From the NCBI RefSeq assembly GCF_013299185.1, contig NZ_JAAFKG010000002.1, positions 166,561-230,560 on the forward strand: a stretch of 64,000 nucleotides of DNA. The letters are read 5' to 3'. Positions 34,588-43,593 of the stretch are shown piece after piece. The notes under the pieces were generated by a model. It saw nothing but the letters and a program-made list of their open reading frames with translations, did no database searches and had not been told where the DNA came from. Every line of letters begins with the position of its first letter. Position 1 is the stretch's first letter. The translations under genes and the position numbers were made by a program. Source of the stretch: Microcoleus sp. bin48.metabat.b7b8b9.023. GTDB taxonomy: Bacteria; Cyanobacteriota; Cyanobacteriia; Cyanobacteriales; Microcoleaceae.

Positions 34588-35375
34588 TACGCTCCCATGC
34601 TGGAATATTGTTTTAAACCCTGCCGCCACAGCCAGCGATTCCACACAAAAAACACCACACCCCAACCCAGCATCACCAACAAACCGCGGCCAACATCAAC
34701 AGGTAATCCGATCAAAATTGAAGCAGGAAAATGAATTAAATAAGGAAACGGAGTCCACAAAACCACTTCGCGCACTGCTGGAGGAAATACTTCTAGCGGT
34801 GCGACAAGTCCCGATAAAAATAGGTAAATCAAAAACCAGAATTGCTCGATCGCACTTGCGCGCTCTATCCAAAAAGCAAACAGCGCAAAGGTATACTGGA
34901 TCAGGAACCGCAAGCAAAAAGCCAAGACGACAACCAAGGAAAACAGCAAAAACCTGCCCAAACTCGGTAGCCAAAAAGACTGTGGGTAAAGTGCAAAAAA
35001 TAGCAGCACTAATCCGAATACAAACGGTAGCCTCGCAAACCTTTCGGAAACATGGGATGCGAAGTGATGCCATACTGGATCTAGAGGCTGCAACAATCTA
35101 TTAGATAACTTGCCTTGCACTACTTCTTTTTCAAACTCCCAAATCACCCAAACTACATTAGTTTGTCGGACAATGAAAGCTGCCAAAAAGTAACGGGCAA
35201 AGTCGATCGCCTTTAGTCCAAACTGACCGCTTTCTGATGCTTGCATCCACACGCCCATCAAGATAAACGGCAAAGCTCCCGACAGGGCCCACAAAAATAA
35301 TTCTGCCCGGTATTCGAGCATATAAGCGTAGTAAGTCAGGAGCAAGGTTTTAGCAATTCTGATTATTTTTTTCAT
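34587..35375 (-). CDS. ABC-2 family transporter permease
   Basis: 262 residues from the ATG at 35375 (MKKIIRIAKT). The frame stays open to 35498, but that extension runs through a hairpin repeat and is unlikely to be translated. Six hydrophobic segments are visible (for instance ELFLWALSGALPFILMG, FLLFSLVVVLAF, FWFLIYLFLSGLVAPL, GLLVMLGWGVVFFVW), as in ABC-2 permeases of the DUF990/YdbD-like group. It should pair with the ATPase 150 bp upstream. Such systems usually have two different permeases, and the second is not seen here. Its 3' third is duplicated at 28857-29195. Confidence 0.85.
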   Translation of the reverse strand: MKKIIRIAKTLLLTYYAYMLEYRAELFLWALSGALPFILMGVWMQASESGQFGLKAIDFARYFLAAFIVRQTNVVWVIWEFEKEVVQGKLSNRLLQPLDPVWHHFASHVSERFARLPFVFGLVLLFFALYPQSFWLPSLGRFLLFSLVVVLAFCLRFLIQYTFALFAFWIERASAIEQFWFLIYLFLSGLVAPLEVFPPAVREVVLWTPFPYLIHFPASILIGLPVDVGRGLLVMLGWGVVFFVWNRWLWRQGLKQYSSMGA

Positions 35376-35404
35376 ATCAATCTCACTAAAAAAATTATAG
35401 GTAA

Positions 35405-35473
35405 AGGTACGTTGTTGGGCTTCAGCCCTCTTTCTATATACGCCGAAAGAGGGCTGAAGCCCAACAACGTACC
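35405..35473. repeat. Hairpin repeat between ABC ATPase and permease
   Basis: Perfect-looking ~28-bp arms (GGTACGTTGTTGGGCTTCAG with its complement) around tatatacgcc. It sits inside an ABC operon and could attenuate or stabilise the transcript. Same family as 13252-13320 and 15878-15945. Confidence 0.82.
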
Positions 35474-35527
35474 TATCTTTTTCTTGAGAGTAAAACACCT
35501 TGTTTTTTAGGGAATCTGGGGGGAACT

Positions 35528-36508
35528 CTACACTTTTCCGGTGCGAAAAACTCGACCGATTACCTCTTCAATTGGCGGATCTGTGACAGTCAAATCTATC
35601 ACTTCCAACTGGGCCAAAATCTTCGACACGCTCGCCGTCAGCTCCTCCCTTTTGACCAAAAACCGGACTGAATTACCTTCAATAGATTCTACCTCGCCGT
35701 AAGCAAAAGCACTATCTTTTGCTAGCGGTTCGGCTAATTTTACCTGGACTTCTCGGTAAGGTGCAAACCTGTCGAGCAATCCGTCCAAACTGCCATCATA
35801 AACTAATTGCCCTTCATGGATTAACAAAACACGCTTGCATAAAGCCGTAATGTCAGCCATATAGTGACTTGTCAACAGCACTGTTGCTTGATAGCGCTCG
35901 TTATATTCTCGCAGAAATTGCCTGACACTAAACTGTGCGTTGATATCCAAACCTAAAGTCGGTTCATCTAAAAATAATACCTCCGGTTGGTGCAGCAGTG
36001 CGGCCATCAATTCCGCTTTCATTCGTTCGCCTAAAGACAGCTTGCGTACCGCCTGATTTAATTTGCCTTCTAGTGACAGCATTTCTGTCAATTCTCCAAT
36101 TCGCTGCCGGTATTCTTTATCGGGAATGCCGTAGACTGCGGCATTGATTCGCAGAGAGTCGAGTACGGGTAAATCCCAAATTAACTGCTGTTTCTGCCCC
36201 ATGACTAAGGTGATTCTTTGCAGAAAAGCTGCTTCGCGGCGGAAAGGAGTACGATCGCACACAGTGACAGTACCACCAGACGGGTAAATCAAGCCAGTCA
36301 GCATTTTCAGCGTCGTAGTTTTGCCCGCACCGTTAGCCCCCAGAAACCCCACCACTTCACCAGGTTCAATACTGAAAGAAACACCCTCAACTGCTTTGAT
36401 ATTGCGGTAAGTGCGCTTGAAAAAGTGCTGCATGGTTCCTTTCAGTCCCGGTTCCTTAATGGCTACGGGATAAACTTTGCTTAAGTCTTTAACTAAGATA
36501 ATTGGCAT
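35528..36508 (-). CDS. ABC transporter ATP-binding protein
   Basis: A 326-residue protein with Walker A GANGAGKTT (about residue 58), Q-loop MGQKQQLIWDLP, signature LSLGERMKAEL, Walker B VLFLDEPTLGLD and switch histidine LLTSHYM. The C-terminal 90 residues form an extra regulatory region, as in ABC-2 exporters. It is the first gene of an operon with the permease at 34587-35375. Substrate unknown; relatives export drugs, lipids or polysaccharide-linked molecules. Confidence 0.92.
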   Translation of the reverse strand: MPIILVKDLSKVYPVAIKEPGLKGTMQHFFKRTYRNIKAVEGVSFSIEPGEVVGFLGANGAGKTTTLKMLTGLIYPSGGTVTVCDRTPFRREAAFLQRITLVMGQKQQLIWDLPVLDSLRINAAVYGIPDKEYRQRIGELTEMLSLEGKLNQAVRKLSLGERMKAELMAALLHQPEVLFLDEPTLGLDINAQFSVRQFLREYNERYQATVLLTSHYMADITALCKRVLLIHEGQLVYDGSLDGLLDRFAPYREVQVKLAEPLAKDSAFAYGEVESIEGNSVRFLVKREELTASVSKILAQLEVIDLTVTDPPIEEVIGRVFRTGKV

Positions 36509-36616
36509 TGGCTGTAGTTTTAACTTTTATTTTAATGTGCGATCGCGCGATCGGGTTGTGCCAAGCTGTAGAATATTACAAGATATCCATTATCACATAG
36601 CACAAAATTTACAACT

Positions 36617-37426
36617 ATGGTACTCACGCCAGATAATTCAGGCATCCCTCGCTTGGTAGGAGACAATACTGCTGAAAATATTACACTTGCACCGGGACAA
36701 CTTGCCAGTTTTCCTGGGGGACTTTGGATGCTGGGCGGCAATGATACTGTGAGGGGCGCGTCAGATGCAGAAAGGATTTTCGGCAACGATGGTAAAGACA
36801 GTCTGTTTGGCGGTGCCGGCGATGATTCTATTTACGGCGGCAAAGCTGATGACGATGTTTTGGGAGAAGCTGGAAACGATTTCTTGACGGGAGATAAAAA
36901 TAGTGATTTCGTTGATGGCGGTGCGGGAAATGATTTGCTGCGCGGGGGGCAAGGTGTTGATTTGTTAGTCGGTGGTGACGGCAACGATACTTTAATTGGC
37001 GACAGAGATGTGGATGTTTACAAAGGAGGTGCGGGCAACGATGTCTTTGTTTTGAGAGTCGATCAAGCTGGACTTAGATTAGTTGGGAATGAAGTTCCTG
37101 ACGCCGTAATTGTCGATTTTGATAAGTCTAGCGATTCCATCGGAATTAGTACGGCATTCACCAGCAGCAATATCACTTTTGAACAAGTGAGTTATAGTTT
37201 AAACGATCCGAGACTACTGTTACTCGATCCAGGAACTTTATCGGGGGGAACGAGTTTGTTAGCCAAGGGCGGCATCTCGCAGCAAAGTCTCGATCCAGAT
37301 CGTAATGGGCGTGTGGAAGCTACTAATATTAGATTCGGTTTTACTAATGCTTTGTTAGGGACTGTGTTGAATGTGACTCCGGCAGATTTAACCGGTCGTT
37401 TGATTAATGCTAGTTCTCTGCTTTAA
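36617..37426 (+). CDS. Short RTX-type calcium-binding protein
   Basis: A 269-residue protein. The start MVLTPDNSGIPRLVGDN has no signal peptide. Residues about 50-140 contain six to seven GGxGNDxhxG nonapeptides (GGAGDDSIYGGKADDD, GGDGNDTLIGDRDVD). The final ~110 residues are a non-repeat cap typical of cyanobacterial RTX proteins. Type I secretion is expected. No enzymatic domain. It is divergent from the ABC ATPase gene, whose ATG is 108 bp away, so the two promoters share a short AT-rich region. Confidence 0.83.
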   Translation: MVLTPDNSGIPRLVGDNTAENITLAPGQLASFPGGLWMLGGNDTVRGASDAERIFGNDGKDSLFGGAGDDSIYGGKADDDVLGEAGNDFLTGDKNSDFVDGGAGNDLLRGGQGVDLLVGGDGNDTLIGDRDVDVYKGGAGNDVFVLRVDQAGLRLVGNEVPDAVIVDFDKSSDSIGISTAFTSSNITFEQVSYSLNDPRLLLLDPGTLSGGTSLLAKGGISQQSLDPDRNGRVEATNIRFGFTNALLGTVLNVTPADLTGRLINASSLL

Positions 37427-37653
37427 TTTGTAGGTGTAGGGTGCGAACTACGCACCTTATTAGACTAGACTTAAATAAATCTGACTTTGATACAGAAACC
37501 GCAGATGTAAGGCAGATAAACACAGATTAACGCAGATGATTTTCAGATTGCTGGGAATGAATGCAATTGCTCGTCTACTAATAATCCCAATTTCAGAAAA
37601 ATTCTTGGTACAATATTTGAGGTTGAGTTTGTTTGCTCGACAAAGATTGGGCC

Positions 37654-37833
37654 AAGGTACGTAGTTGCGCTTCAGCGCTCTTTATATATATAAGCAAAGA
37701 GCGCTGAAGCGCAACTACATACCTAATTTTTCGCTCTTTATAAGATAAGCAAAGAGCGCTGAAGCGCAACTACATACCTAATTTTTCGCTCTTTATAAGA
37801 TAAGCAAAGAGCGCTGAAGCGCAACAACGTACC
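37654..37833. repeat. Hairpin repeat with two extra tandem right-half units
   Basis: One full GCGC-type hairpin (37654-37722) is followed by two 62-bp tandem partial units (tcgctctttataagataagc-aaagagcgctgaagcgcaac). The units keep the right arm and a loop but lose most of the left arm. The 37427-37890 gap otherwise contains no supported gene. Confidence 0.8.
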
Positions 37834-37890
37834 TAATTTGTCTGACGACAATAAATTTACCCTGCCATACTAATAATGACTGCTGACTAA

Positions 37891-38694
37891 TTATAACTTG
37901 CCCTTTTCCATTGCCCACTGCATCAAACCGGGGAATAAGCGATAGGCTTCCGATGCCAAGAAGGCAGGGCCGACTGTGACTTCTGCACGCTGATTTTTCA
38001 CAGCATCCCAGATAGCTTTAGCAATATCTTCCGGCTGATTTGCCCAGTCAGATTTTAGCATTTCACTCATTTGTTGGCGGCGCAATTCGACTGCGGGCTC
38101 GTCTCGATCGCGAAATTGAGCTCTTTCCAAGAAATCGCTGTTAATCAAACCCGGGTGTACCGCGCAAACATGAATTCCTTGGGGCGCCAATTCCAATCGC
38201 AAAGTTTCTGTCAAACCCGTTACTGCATACTTACTGGCGCAATAGGCAGTCATTTGAGGTAAGGGCATTTTGCCACCAATGGAACCAACATTGACGATTG
38301 TACCCGTTTTGCGATCGAGAAAATGTGGCAAAAGTTCTTGAATTGTGTTAACGCAGCCCCAAAAATTGGTATTCATTAATTGCTGCCAATCTTCGGAGGT
38401 GGTTTGCTCGATCGCCCCTGCGAGACAAATTCCAGCATTATTCACCAAAACATCAATGTTTCCGCAGGTATCCAGGGCTTTTTGGACGATCGCCCGCACT
38501 TGTTGAATGTCACCAACATCCCCCGCAATCGCCACAGCCGAAGTGCCTTCACGCTGCACCTGAGCCGCTGCTGCTGCCAATCTCTCCGGCTCCCGAGCCA
38601 CCATCACCACATCGTAACCTTGACGGGCAAATAACAGTGCCGTTGCCTTGCCACTTCCCTGAGAAGCGCCTGTAATCAAAACTGTAGGAGCCAT
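37891..38694 (-). CDS. Short-chain dehydrogenase/reductase (SDR)
   Basis: A 267-residue classical SDR. The cofactor motif TGASQGSGKA departs from the usual TGxxxGIGxA in having Ser in place of Ile. NNAG follows near residue 90, the catalytic Ser is in VNVGSIGGKM, and YCASKYA carries Tyr and Lys. Arg after the first strand pair (VAREPERL) favours NADPH. Substrate cannot be inferred. It is monocistronic with an ATG at 38694. Confidence 0.9.
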   Translation of the reverse strand: MAPTVLITGASQGSGKATALLFARQGYDVVMVAREPERLAAAAAQVQREGTSAVAIAGDVGDIQQVRAIVQKALDTCGNIDVLVNNAGICLAGAIEQTTSEDWQQLMNTNFWGCVNTIQELLPHFLDRKTGTIVNVGSIGGKMPLPQMTAYCASKYAVTGLTETLRLELAPQGIHVCAVHPGLINSDFLERAQFRDRDEPAVELRRQQMSEMLKSDWANQPEDIAKAIWDAVKNQRAEVTVGPAFLASEAYRLFPGLMQWAMEKGKL

Positions 38695-38972
38695 AGATTG
38701 TTATAAATTGTCAGTAGGAAAATGGTTTGCTGCGGTAATTGAAACTATAACAGAGGTAATCTAATTTTAGGCGCGCTCTAGATTAATATTTTTGGAGTAG
38801 GCCAATTTTTTAAGCATGGCGATCGGACTTTTTTAACGAACCGCGAAGACGCGAAGGAAGAGATGAGAAAGGACGAAAATAAAAAGTGTTGAGAATTTGT
38901 GCGAAAATTTGACCAATTATCAATGATTTGTTTGGCCAATTATCAATGACTTGCTTGGCTAATGCCTAAAAA

Positions 38973-39887
38973 ATGAATATTCCGCAAAAACCGTCGAATT
39001 GGTCGATCGCCCTCGTCTTAACTATTGGCGTGTTAGCAGTCTCAACCGCCTCAATCTTGATCCGGCTAGCCAACCAGAAAGCAGGCGCGGGCGGCCTCGG
39101 TTTCAGTCTGGTGCTCGCCGCTTCTCGCTTGACTTTATCCGCCTTAATTCTGCTTCCGGCTTGGCCGAAAATTCAGTGGAAAGCCCTACAGCCCGGAGCT
39201 CGGCGATATGCTGCGGCGGCGGGTTTGTGTCTCGCCCTGCACTTTGCTCTCTGGATCACCTCACTGTCTTATACTTCGATCGCAGCTTCCACAGCCCTTG
39301 TCACCACAAATCCCGTCTGGGTAGCGCTGTTATCCCGCTTCTGGTTTGGTGAAAAACTCAGCAAAATGTCGATCGCAGGCATTAGTATAGCGCTTGCTGG
39401 CTCCATGGCGATCGCCCTCGGAAGCGGCGGCGCAGCCAATACCGGCAACACTCAATTATTCGGCGATTTCCTTGCTCTGACTGGTTCCTGGGCTGTCAGC
39501 TTGTATCTGTTGCTCGGCCGGGAAGCTCAACGGCGGGGATTGGAAATTGGCGGTTATATCGCGATCGCCTATACTGTTGCTGCGATCGTCCTGCTACCTC
39601 TACCCCTCGCCTTCGGTACCAGTTATACCGGTTATCCAAACATTGTATATCTGTACATTTTGTTAACCGCCGCCTTCCCTCAATTAGTAGGTCACACCAT
39701 TTTAAACTGGGCTGTAGCGCAAATTTCCCCAACTCTGGTAACTCTTGCCATCTTGTTTGAACCCGTTGGGGCGAGTAGTTTGGGTTATTTGCTGTTTGGG
39801 GAAATGCCCGCACCGGCCGTACTCGCAGGTGCTGCGGTACTCCTCTTCGGTGTAGCCGCCGCCACTTTCGGAACCCAAAAATCTTAG
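38973..39887 (+). CDS. EamA/DMT-family transporter
   Basis: A 304-residue protein with ten hydrophobic segments in two homologous EamA halves (LVLTIGVLAVSTASILIRLA... and FGDFLALTGSWAVSLYLLLGR...). This is the drug/metabolite transporter superfamily architecture. It most likely exports small metabolites or amino acids across the cytoplasmic membrane. No neighbour points to a substrate. ATG 38973 is preceded by an AT-rich leader with two copies of a 24-bp ggccaattatcaatga-type repeat. Confidence 0.88.
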   Translation: MNIPQKPSNWSIALVLTIGVLAVSTASILIRLANQKAGAGGLGFSLVLAASRLTLSALILLPAWPKIQWKALQPGARRYAAAAGLCLALHFALWITSLSYTSIAASTALVTTNPVWVALLSRFWFGEKLSKMSIAGISIALAGSMAIALGSGGAANTGNTQLFGDFLALTGSWAVSLYLLLGREAQRRGLEIGGYIAIAYTVAAIVLLPLPLAFGTSYTGYPNIVYLYILLTAAFPQLVGHTILNWAVAQISPTLVTLAILFEPVGASSLGYLLFGEMPAPAVLAGAAVLLFGVAAATFGTQKS

Positions 39888-39929
39888 TAAATAAGTTAAA
39901 AGCAAAAAAGATAGCAAATATCTTCGCTT

Positions 39930-39971
39930 ATCAACTGTCAACCGTCAACCGTCAACTGTCAACTGTCAACT
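39930..39971. repeat. STRR heptamer repeat
   Basis: Six heptamers, GTCAACT interspersed with two GTCAACC variants, lie after the transporter gene. Confidence 0.8.
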
Positions 39972-40038
39972 GCTATAAAAACCTACTTTCTGTCTGTAAT
40001 TGTAAAAATTGCAATTAGAAGTTGCACTTTTTGCATAA

Positions 40039-40070
40039 GTTTGTTACGAAATGTAACATTCGTGACAAAC
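40039..40070. promoter_or_regulatory. Long palindrome upstream of secreted repeat protein
   Basis: GTTTGTTACGAA (40039-40050) and TTCGTGACAAAC (40059-40070) match as an inverted repeat at 11 of 12 positions around ATGTAACA. The centre is itself near-palindromic. It lies about 90 bp before the gene at 40158 and has no T-tract, so an operator is more likely than a terminator. The regulator is unknown. Confidence 0.45.
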
Positions 40071-40157
40071 TGCTCAAAAAAGTCTTGATATGTTTCTTTT
40101 GGTAGATGACGCAGTAAAAAAACTGCTTGTCAAAAAAACATATCGAGGAAAGAAAAA

Positions 40158-40703
40158 ATGTCTAAATTAATTGTTGGTTTCACTGCTAGTTTATTGGCAT
40201 CTGGATTATTGGGAAGCTCTGGTCAATTAGTTCAACCACCTACTACTAATAATGCAATTATTGCCCAAGCCAACGAACAAACACTCATACAGCAAAATCG
40301 CGATTTGCTATTAAAAAATGGTCAAACAGCTAAGAATATTGCTGCTAAAGTAGGCGCAGCAGCTAGCAACGAGGCAGCACCGTCGGGTAGCAATCCTTTG
40401 CAAGTTAACCAACAGCTAATCTTGCAAAACAGAGCTATTTTTACCAGTATCGCTACCAAAGTAGGCGCAACTGTACCCAGCGTTGCAGGCCCAGGGAGCG
40501 GTGACTTAGCGGCAGAAAACCACAAATTATTGTTGGGTAACAGACAAATTGTCCGCGCGATCGCTGAAAAATTAGGTGTGAAACTGCCCGCTCCCCCAGA
40601 ATTGAGTGGCAGCATGGTGCAGAAAAATAACACGCTCCTACAAGCCAACCGCAACGCTTTAGGCGCGATCGCAGCCAAAGTCGGTGCAACAGTCGCTAAA
40701 TAG
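40158..40703 (+). CDS. Secreted four-repeat protein of unknown function
   Basis: A 181-residue protein. A signal-like N-terminus (LIVGFTASLLASGLLGSS) is followed by four repeats of about 40 residues with the core NxxLLLxNRxxxxxIAxKVGA. Each looks like one or two amphipathic helices separated by Pro/Ser/Gly-rich linkers. I do not recognise a named family. It should be periplasmic or extracellular. GAGGAAAG gives a strong ribosome-binding site 7 bp before ATG 40158, and the upstream palindrome suggests regulated expression. Confidence 0.75.
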   Translation: MSKLIVGFTASLLASGLLGSSGQLVQPPTTNNAIIAQANEQTLIQQNRDLLLKNGQTAKNIAAKVGAAASNEAAPSGSNPLQVNQQLILQNRAIFTSIATKVGATVPSVAGPGSGDLAAENHKLLLGNRQIVRAIAEKLGVKLPAPPELSGSMVQKNNTLLQANRNALGAIAAKVGATVAK

Positions 40704-41079
40704 GAAAATCCGACGAGCGATATAGCCGTTGTTGCCATATCGCTTGCGCTCTCAGCATACTAAGGAATGAGAATTAAATAACTTACAATTTTTATCCTTC
40801 TTGTGGGATGGGCCCAGAACCCATCCCACTTTCCTTGTGTAAATTATTTAATTCGCGCTCCTAATGCGATCGGGACTTACGCAGTCAAACTATATATATA
40901 TATATATCGTACCAAAAAGGGCGATCGCTTGTTCAAACTCGCAAGCGATTGTCATAGACTTATCCAAAAAAGAAACTCTCGGGCAGACTCCATCCCTACC
41001 CTACAATAATAGTTATTGAAGATGTCTATTAAATTAAAAGTTAAACTTCTCAAAGAATCACCTTTACCCAGTTAAATGA

Positions 41080-41187
41080 TATATAGCAATCCTAAATCAT
41101 TTGTGAATTTCTTACTCCCTTCTCGATGTCTTGGGGAGGGCTGGGGTGAGGTTAAAATTTTACGACTCCTGCAAGGATTGCTATATA
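41080..41187. repeat. 108-bp element with 13-bp terminal inverted repeats
   Basis: ATATAGCAATCCT at the left and AGGATTGCTATAT at the right enclose non-coding DNA (ttgggga-gggctggggtgagg). It may be a MITE of a second type. The remainder of the 40704-41689 gap contains a (TA)n run at about 40891-40906 and no supported gene. Confidence 0.55.
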
Positions 41188-41689
41188 GCGTTCCTGTGTG
41201 ACTCCTGTTGATTCTACTGATTTTAAAGACTCCAAGCATCAGCTTCAAGCCTTCCTTCCCATTCCTCTGTGGCTTGCCATTACCATTTCAGTGCCATTCG
41301 TATTAAATCGTCAACCTATTGTCATTAGTAAAGATTATTGACAGCAACCATCAACAACGATAGAATAGGGGTTGCGGAATTTGCTTGTTGAGAAAATTAG
41401 CACGTTAAAAAATGTGGGCAATCAGAAGCCTCTTTGGTTAGATATTTGCCACCGCCGCGATCGTGAGGCAGGATAGATATCAAGGACAAATAATCTGGTT
41501 TCCACTTGCATCGGCATCCTAACTTTCCGAGTCTAGCGCTTTTCGCTCGCACTGCGGTGTTGTGTCCTGTGCAACGCCGGTTTTATATCACCCGTCAGTT
41601 AAATATTGACTCAAGATTAAAAAATATCAGCATTTTTACTTTCTGCTTTCTGCTTTCTGCAATTAGGGTGCTTTTCGGAGAATAAAACT

Positions 41690-42544
41690 ATGCTACCAGA
41701 ACAACTACAGCGGATTATCGGCTACTTTCTAGAAGAAGCCGCAGAACACCTTCAAATCATGGAACAAGGCTTGCAGGGCCTGCAAAACACCGTGCAAGCT
41801 CCCCAAAGGATCCACCAGCTTATCCGAGCCTCGCACTCGATTAAAGGGGGAGCAGCTATGCTGGGATTTAGCAGCATTCAGCGCGTAGCCCATCGTTTGG
41901 AAGATTATTTAAAACTGCTCAGAGAATGTCCGATCGCCATTGATAGCAGGCTGCAATCGCTGCTAGCTAAAGTTTTTGATATTTTAGTAGCCCTCGTCTG
42001 CAAGGTTTCTAAGGGTTTTGGGCTCAACAACGAAGACGCAAACCAGATGCTGTCCCTCGCCGAACCGATTTTTGACGAACTCGACGCTTGCCTGAGAGTG
42101 CTGATTCCTACTCGCCTGACTGTGAGAGCAGTAACCGACGAACACATTCACCTTTTCTGCGGTTACTGCACCTTGGCTGGGGAATTTTCCTCCGCCATTA
42201 CGTCGCGCGTCGGTTTGCTCGGAGGCAATATTACCCGCCACGAGTACGAAGACGACGGCATACGCCTTTATATTGACATTTACCTGCCACCTTACACCAG
42301 GCTCGAAAACATCCGCCAAGCTGTCGAACTTTCAGGCGCTATTATCGGGACTGTTCAGACGCAGCGCGACTTCTCACTGCTGGCTATGGATTATCCGGTT
42401 TACCAAAGCGCGATCGAACCTCCGGCAATTTGCACGGGATGTCGCTACTATTACGGCAGAAGTGACGGCGGCCACCTGCTCAACTGCACGATCCATCCCA
42501 GCGGCCCGGAAGATGAAGATTGTCGCGATCGCGAACCGGAATAA
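41690..42544 (+). CDS. Histidine-phosphotransfer (Hpt) domain protein with C-terminal Cys motif
   Basis: A 284-residue protein. The N-terminal ~110 residues form a four-helix Hpt domain, with phospho-accepting His in RASHSIKGGAAMLGF (near residue 46). The middle region has strands without a clear family. The C-terminus carries CTGCRYYYG...LNCTIHPSGP...DC, a four-cysteine motif that could bind a metal or [Fe-S] cluster. It likely relays phosphate between a hybrid kinase and a response regulator. The next signalling gene begins about 1 kb downstream. CGGAG lies upstream of ATG 41690. Confidence 0.82.
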   Translation: MLPEQLQRIIGYFLEEAAEHLQIMEQGLQGLQNTVQAPQRIHQLIRASHSIKGGAAMLGFSSIQRVAHRLEDYLKLLRECPIAIDSRLQSLLAKVFDILVALVCKVSKGFGLNNEDANQMLSLAEPIFDELDACLRVLIPTRLTVRAVTDEHIHLFCGYCTLAGEFSSAITSRVGLLGGNITRHEYEDDGIRLYIDIYLPPYTRLENIRQAVELSGAIIGTVQTQRDFSLLAMDYPVYQSAIEPPAICTGCRYYYGRSDGGHLLNCTIHPSGPEDEDCRDREPE

Positions 42545-42698
42545 GGGTTATAAAATCACGACTCAGAACTAATAGGTGGAACGAGGGAACAGATTAGTAA
42601 AAACTAATATTCTCCCAGACATCTTTCAGACTGCCAGATGCCAATTTCTTTCTGCTTCCTTATTTCCTAGATCGCTAAAATTTTATTCGTTACACCCG

Positions 42699-43106
42699 TT
42701 ACAAAATCCGTTGCCGAACTTCCGACTTCACGCTTGAATTCTTCCTTTTTCCTGCTTCTAAAACTTCCCTAAAAGCTGATACCGCAACTCTAATTAATTG
42801 CATCATGCTCGCCGGATGTCCCACGGCCCAGATATTGATAGCCAGACAAGCGATCGCCATAGCTAACAAGATATATGTCGGAGGCATTACTACCCCGATC
42901 GCGAACCAGGTAAAAACGTGAAATATCATTGCTGTAGCCCAAAGGCTGGCCACAGCCGCAGACGCCCAAACTTGCATTCGAGGTCGGTTTAGTCCTGTCA
43001 AAATCCCTGTCTGCAAAGTAGTCAGCAAGTTTGCCGGAACTAAAAAGGCACAGATAGCTATGCAGTGGGTATGAGAAAACTCAGTAACTGTATTGAAGTC
43101 GAGCAT
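42699..43106 (-). CDS. Small membrane protein of unknown function
   Basis: A 135-residue protein with three to four hydrophobic segments (IAICAFLVPANLLTTL, VWASAAVASLWATAMIFHVFTWFAIGVV, TYILLAMAIACLAINIWAV) and a basic C-terminus. I do not recognise the family. It is convergent with the Hpt gene. The 43107-43593 stretch after its start is AT-rich leader with no supported gene. Confidence 0.65.
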   Translation of the reverse strand: MLDFNTVTEFSHTHCIAICAFLVPANLLTTLQTGILTGLNRPRMQVWASAAVASLWATAMIFHVFTWFAIGVVMPPTYILLAMAIACLAINIWAVGHPASMMQLIRVAVSAFREVLEAGKRKNSSVKSEVRQRIL

Positions 43107-43593
43107 CAGTATAATTGTCGGGCCTGTTGGATATACTTAAAGAGCTTAACGCGACTTGACTTTCAAATCTTGTCACCCTTACCTTAACTTAATCTTTTCG
43201 TCAGTCGGCCGGTCTGAAGACACATTTATCTCCCCTTTTTTATGATGGTAAAATATTACCACAAATATTAAAATTGTGGAAAAACATTAAAACGACTTGA
43301 AGAAAGGGAACAATTGCTGCGATAATTAATATCGGGGATCGCTCGAATAGAATAGCTCAGTTCGTAAAAAAAAACCAGAATGCTCGCGCCAGTCTAGCAG
43401 CAACACAACGGTAGGCTAATTTTCGACTCCATCATTTTCGATTCGCTGATTTTCGGATAATGCCTTGTTAGTGTCGGTCAAGGGATCGGGCCATTATGCG
43501 ATCGAACAATATGAGATTATTGAAAAGCAAATTTGAGATCAAATCTAAAATCGATAGAACCCTCTCGAAATTTTACAGCGGAAAATAGAGACA

